In this document: piece after piece, positions 16,644-17,741 of the stretch | Layout of the letters: each line of letters begins with the position of its first letter | How positions within the stretch are numbered: the first letter of the stretch is position 1 | Assembly (NCBI GenBank): GCA_016839955.1 | Contig: JAEOTI010000076.1 | Location: 1-17,741 of the forward strand | DNA from: Candidatus Hodarchaeota archaeon | GTDB lineage: Archaea > Asgardarchaeota > Heimdallarchaeia > Hodarchaeales > YT1-057 | Direction: 5' to 3' | Length of the DNA stretch: 17,741 bases | Made by a program: the position numbers and the translations under genes | Notes under the pieces: generated by a model | Database searches by the model: none | The model's input: only the letters and a program-made list of their open reading frames with translations | Told to the model about the DNA's origin: nothing

Positions 16644-17482
16644 TGTTATTAATATTGAATGGGAAAATAATGACTCCTATCATTACTAAAAGAACAACAT
16701 TCTACCTAGAACAATGTAAAGCCTTCATTAAGAAACCTCGTCGTCGTCATTTTACTAAAATTGTGGCCAATAAACTTATGTTCCCATTCAGTTATATTTG
16801 CTACTTAGGTGAAATTGAATTACGATATAAATGTAAGACAATCTCAAGAGCTAAAAATAAACTATTAAAATTATTGAAAATCCATTCAATAGGCCGTCTT
16901 ACATGTGAGGGTTTGGGAAAGATCCAATGGACTGGAGGTTATGTGGAAAGGTCAAATATGGGTTATAATAAGGAAAAATATAATCGAAAATTAAAGATTC
17001 GCAAAGGTTTACCACATAATCTTTCAGAGAAGGTTCAAGAGCTTATTCGATATGCTCTCCTTCATGATTTTTGTCATACCCCCAACCATCAATCGAAAAT
17101 CTATATCGAACCAATTATAGAGGATCTGGAGTTTATCAAATTATTGAGACATCATCATGAAAGAACAGACAATACACTAGTCAATACTATTCAGCATTAT
17201 GACCGATTAGCAGCACAGATTACACGGAAGATACGTTCTCCAGTCACAAGCAGATATAATTGGCGAGCGAATAAAAAGCTTAAAACAATAGATTTTCATC
17301 AGTTAGCACAAGAAATTAGTGAAGTTTCATCTAATATATGGAAATTATACCGATATATCTTTAATAGCTCAGAATTATCCCTACTGAATGAATCTCTACA
17401 TCATGGACACTCTTCACTACGAAATCACTTGCTAGTAATTGCAAACATTATAGTGCAGGACTTTAAAGAAGGGAAACTTTAA
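16643..17482 (+). CDS. RAMP (Cas5/Cas6-like) protein fused to an HD domain
   Basis: I choose GTG 16643 as the start because GGAGG lies seven bases upstream (16631-16635) and it overlaps the previous TAG by one base. An ATG at 16613 in the same frame would add ten residues but has no such site. The 279-residue protein begins with a RAMP-like half ending in the glycine-rich loop IGRLTCEGLGKIQWTGG (83-99), as in Cas5 and Cas6. The second half reads like an HD phosphohydrolase/nuclease domain: ALLHDF (H141, D142), RHHHERTD (H170-H172) and IQHYDRLAAQ (D187), a spacing similar to the HD domains of Cas10. HD domains in CRISPR systems cut single-stranded DNA. A RAMP-HD fusion of this size does not match any standard Cas protein that I know. 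It is the last gene of the operon, 132 bases before mutS. The fusion is clearly one open frame; both domain calls need structural support. Confidence 0.6.
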   Translation: MLLILNGKIMTPIITKRTTFYLEQCKAFIKKPRRRHFTKIVANKLMFPFSYICYLGEIELRYKCKTISRAKNKLLKLLKIHSIGRLTCEGLGKIQWTGGYVERSNMGYNKEKYNRKLKIRKGLPHNLSEKVQELIRYALLHDFCHTPNHQSKIYIEPIIEDLEFIKLLRHHHERTDNTLVNTIQHYDRLAAQITRKIRSPVTSRYNWRANKKLKTIDFHQLAQEISEVSSNIWKLYRYIFNSSELSLLNESLHHGHSSLRNHLLVIANIIVQDFKEGKL

Positions 17483-17495
17483 AGGAGATCGCACA

Positions 17496-17546
17496 ATGAA
17501 AGAGACAGATTTCCGTTGCCAGGTATATGTGAGTAGAAAGGCTTGA
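17496..17546 (+). CDS. Possible 16-residue micro-ORF in the mutS leader
   Basis: An ATG at 17496 has a near-ideal AAAGGAG site (17481-17487) nine bases upstream and opens 16 codons (MKETDFRCQVYVSRKA) before TGA. It begins 14 bases after the RAMP-HD stop and could be a translated leader peptide, or a leftover start of a shortened gene. Nothing identifies the peptide. Confidence 0.25.
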   Translation: MKETDFRCQVYVSRKA

Positions 17547-17599
17547 TACTCTGGCGATAAAGGTGTCTGCTCGAAATACTGTACGGAGAAACCGTATAG
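17515..17599 (+). promoter_or_regulatory. Structured leader upstream of mutS
   Basis: Two possible stems lie here. TTGCCA (17515-17520) can pair with TGGCGA (17552-17557), with GAGTA/TACTC inside. The second is CTGTACGG (17579... to 17586) pairing with CCGTATAG (17592-17599) around an AGAAA loop, followed by an AGGAG site (17598-17602) before the mutS ATG. The second stem partly covers that site, so folding could affect mutS translation. I do not recognise a known riboswitch class. Confidence 0.35.
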
Positions 17600-17614
17600 G
17601 AGTTCTTTCTAAGC

Positions 17615-17741
17615 ATGAGTGGAAAACCAGGCAAAATAACAAAAGCAATGCGGCAATATTACAATATTAAAGCCGCTCACAAAGATACCATTATTTTTTT
17701 CCAATTAGGAGATTTTTACGAAACATTCGAAGAAGATGCTA
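17615..17741 (+). CDS. mutS: DNA mismatch repair protein MutS, N-terminal part (runs off the window)
   Basis: The frame from ATG 17615 encodes 42 residues before the window ends. The sequence [20 protein letters not shown] followed by [12 protein letters not shown] is the start of the MutS mismatch-recognition domain. It includes the DFYE segment whose phenylalanine and glutamate contact the mispaired base in known MutS1 proteins. MutS scans duplex DNA for mismatches as an ATP-driven dimer. An AGGAG lies about 12 bases upstream, and an in-frame stop (17597-17599) fixes the start region. Only some archaea carry MutS1, usually with MutL. The gene lies downstream of the RAMP operon on the same strand but is probably a chromosomal neighbour rather than part of that system. 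Confidence 0.88.
   Translation, partial: MSGKPGKITKAMRQYYNIKAAHKDTIIFFQLGDFYETFEEDA

Noticed and set aside
11335..17482. A casposon
   Set aside because: Casposons carry Cas1 with a family B DNA polymerase between terminal inverted repeats. No polymerase gene or long terminal repeats are visible, though the ends could lie outside the window.
17515..17599. A tRNA gene
   Set aside because: The region can fold into stems, but there is no T-loop GTTCGA motif, no proper acceptor stem and no recognisable anticodon arm.

Overview
The window looks archaeal. Several intergenic gaps carry TATA-like boxes about 25-40 bases upstream of start codons, genes are packed with ATGA/GTGA overlaps, GTG and TTG starts are used alongside Shine-Dalgarno motifs, and the DNA is AT-rich. 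The right edge holds the 5' end of a MutS1-type mutS, which is found in some archaea including Asgard lineages. The very divergent Cas1 relative described below is also reminiscent of the CRISPR-related systems reported from Asgard archaea (Makarova, Koonin and colleagues, CRISPR Journal 2020, recalled from memory). Asgard is therefore my best guess, but it is inferred and not proven.

The window reads as a defence island. Left part (201-3217): a two-gene unit of a superfamily 2 helicase and an overlapping calcineurin-like metallophosphoesterase. Next (3417-8360): a single 1647-residue STAND NTPase with a HEPN/DUF4145-like N-terminus, a NACHT ATPase and a long HEAT-like helical sensor region, resembling the prokaryotic NLR-like antiviral proteins. 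Then (8567-9379) a GIY-YIG nuclease, convergent with a minus-strand PIN-domain protein carrying a C-terminal zinc ribbon (9440-10843). A 490-base non-coding gap (10844-11334), rich in palindromes and short direct repeats, separates this from the right part.

Right part (11335-17482) is the most remarkable. A 1012-residue minus-strand protein has a complete Cas1 integrase domain at its C-terminus, with recognisable E, H and E active-site positions, fused to about 590 residues of unfamiliar sequence that include a possible winged helix and zinc-binding cysteine clusters. Divergent from it, sharing a 232-base promoter gap, is a tightly overlapping four-gene operon: a small PD-(D/E)XK-like nuclease, a Mut7-C/PIN-like protein, a Cas7-like RAMP protein, and a Cas5/Cas6-like RAMP protein fused to an HD domain. 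There is no recognisable Cas2, Cas3, Cas8/Cas10 or CRISPR array in the window. The cassette therefore looks like a derived CRISPR-related system: an integrase paired with a minimal RAMP/nuclease module. It may act in non-programmable defence, mobility, or spacer capture for an array elsewhere.

The window ends in a structured-looking leader with a 16-codon micro-ORF and the first 42 codons of mutS.
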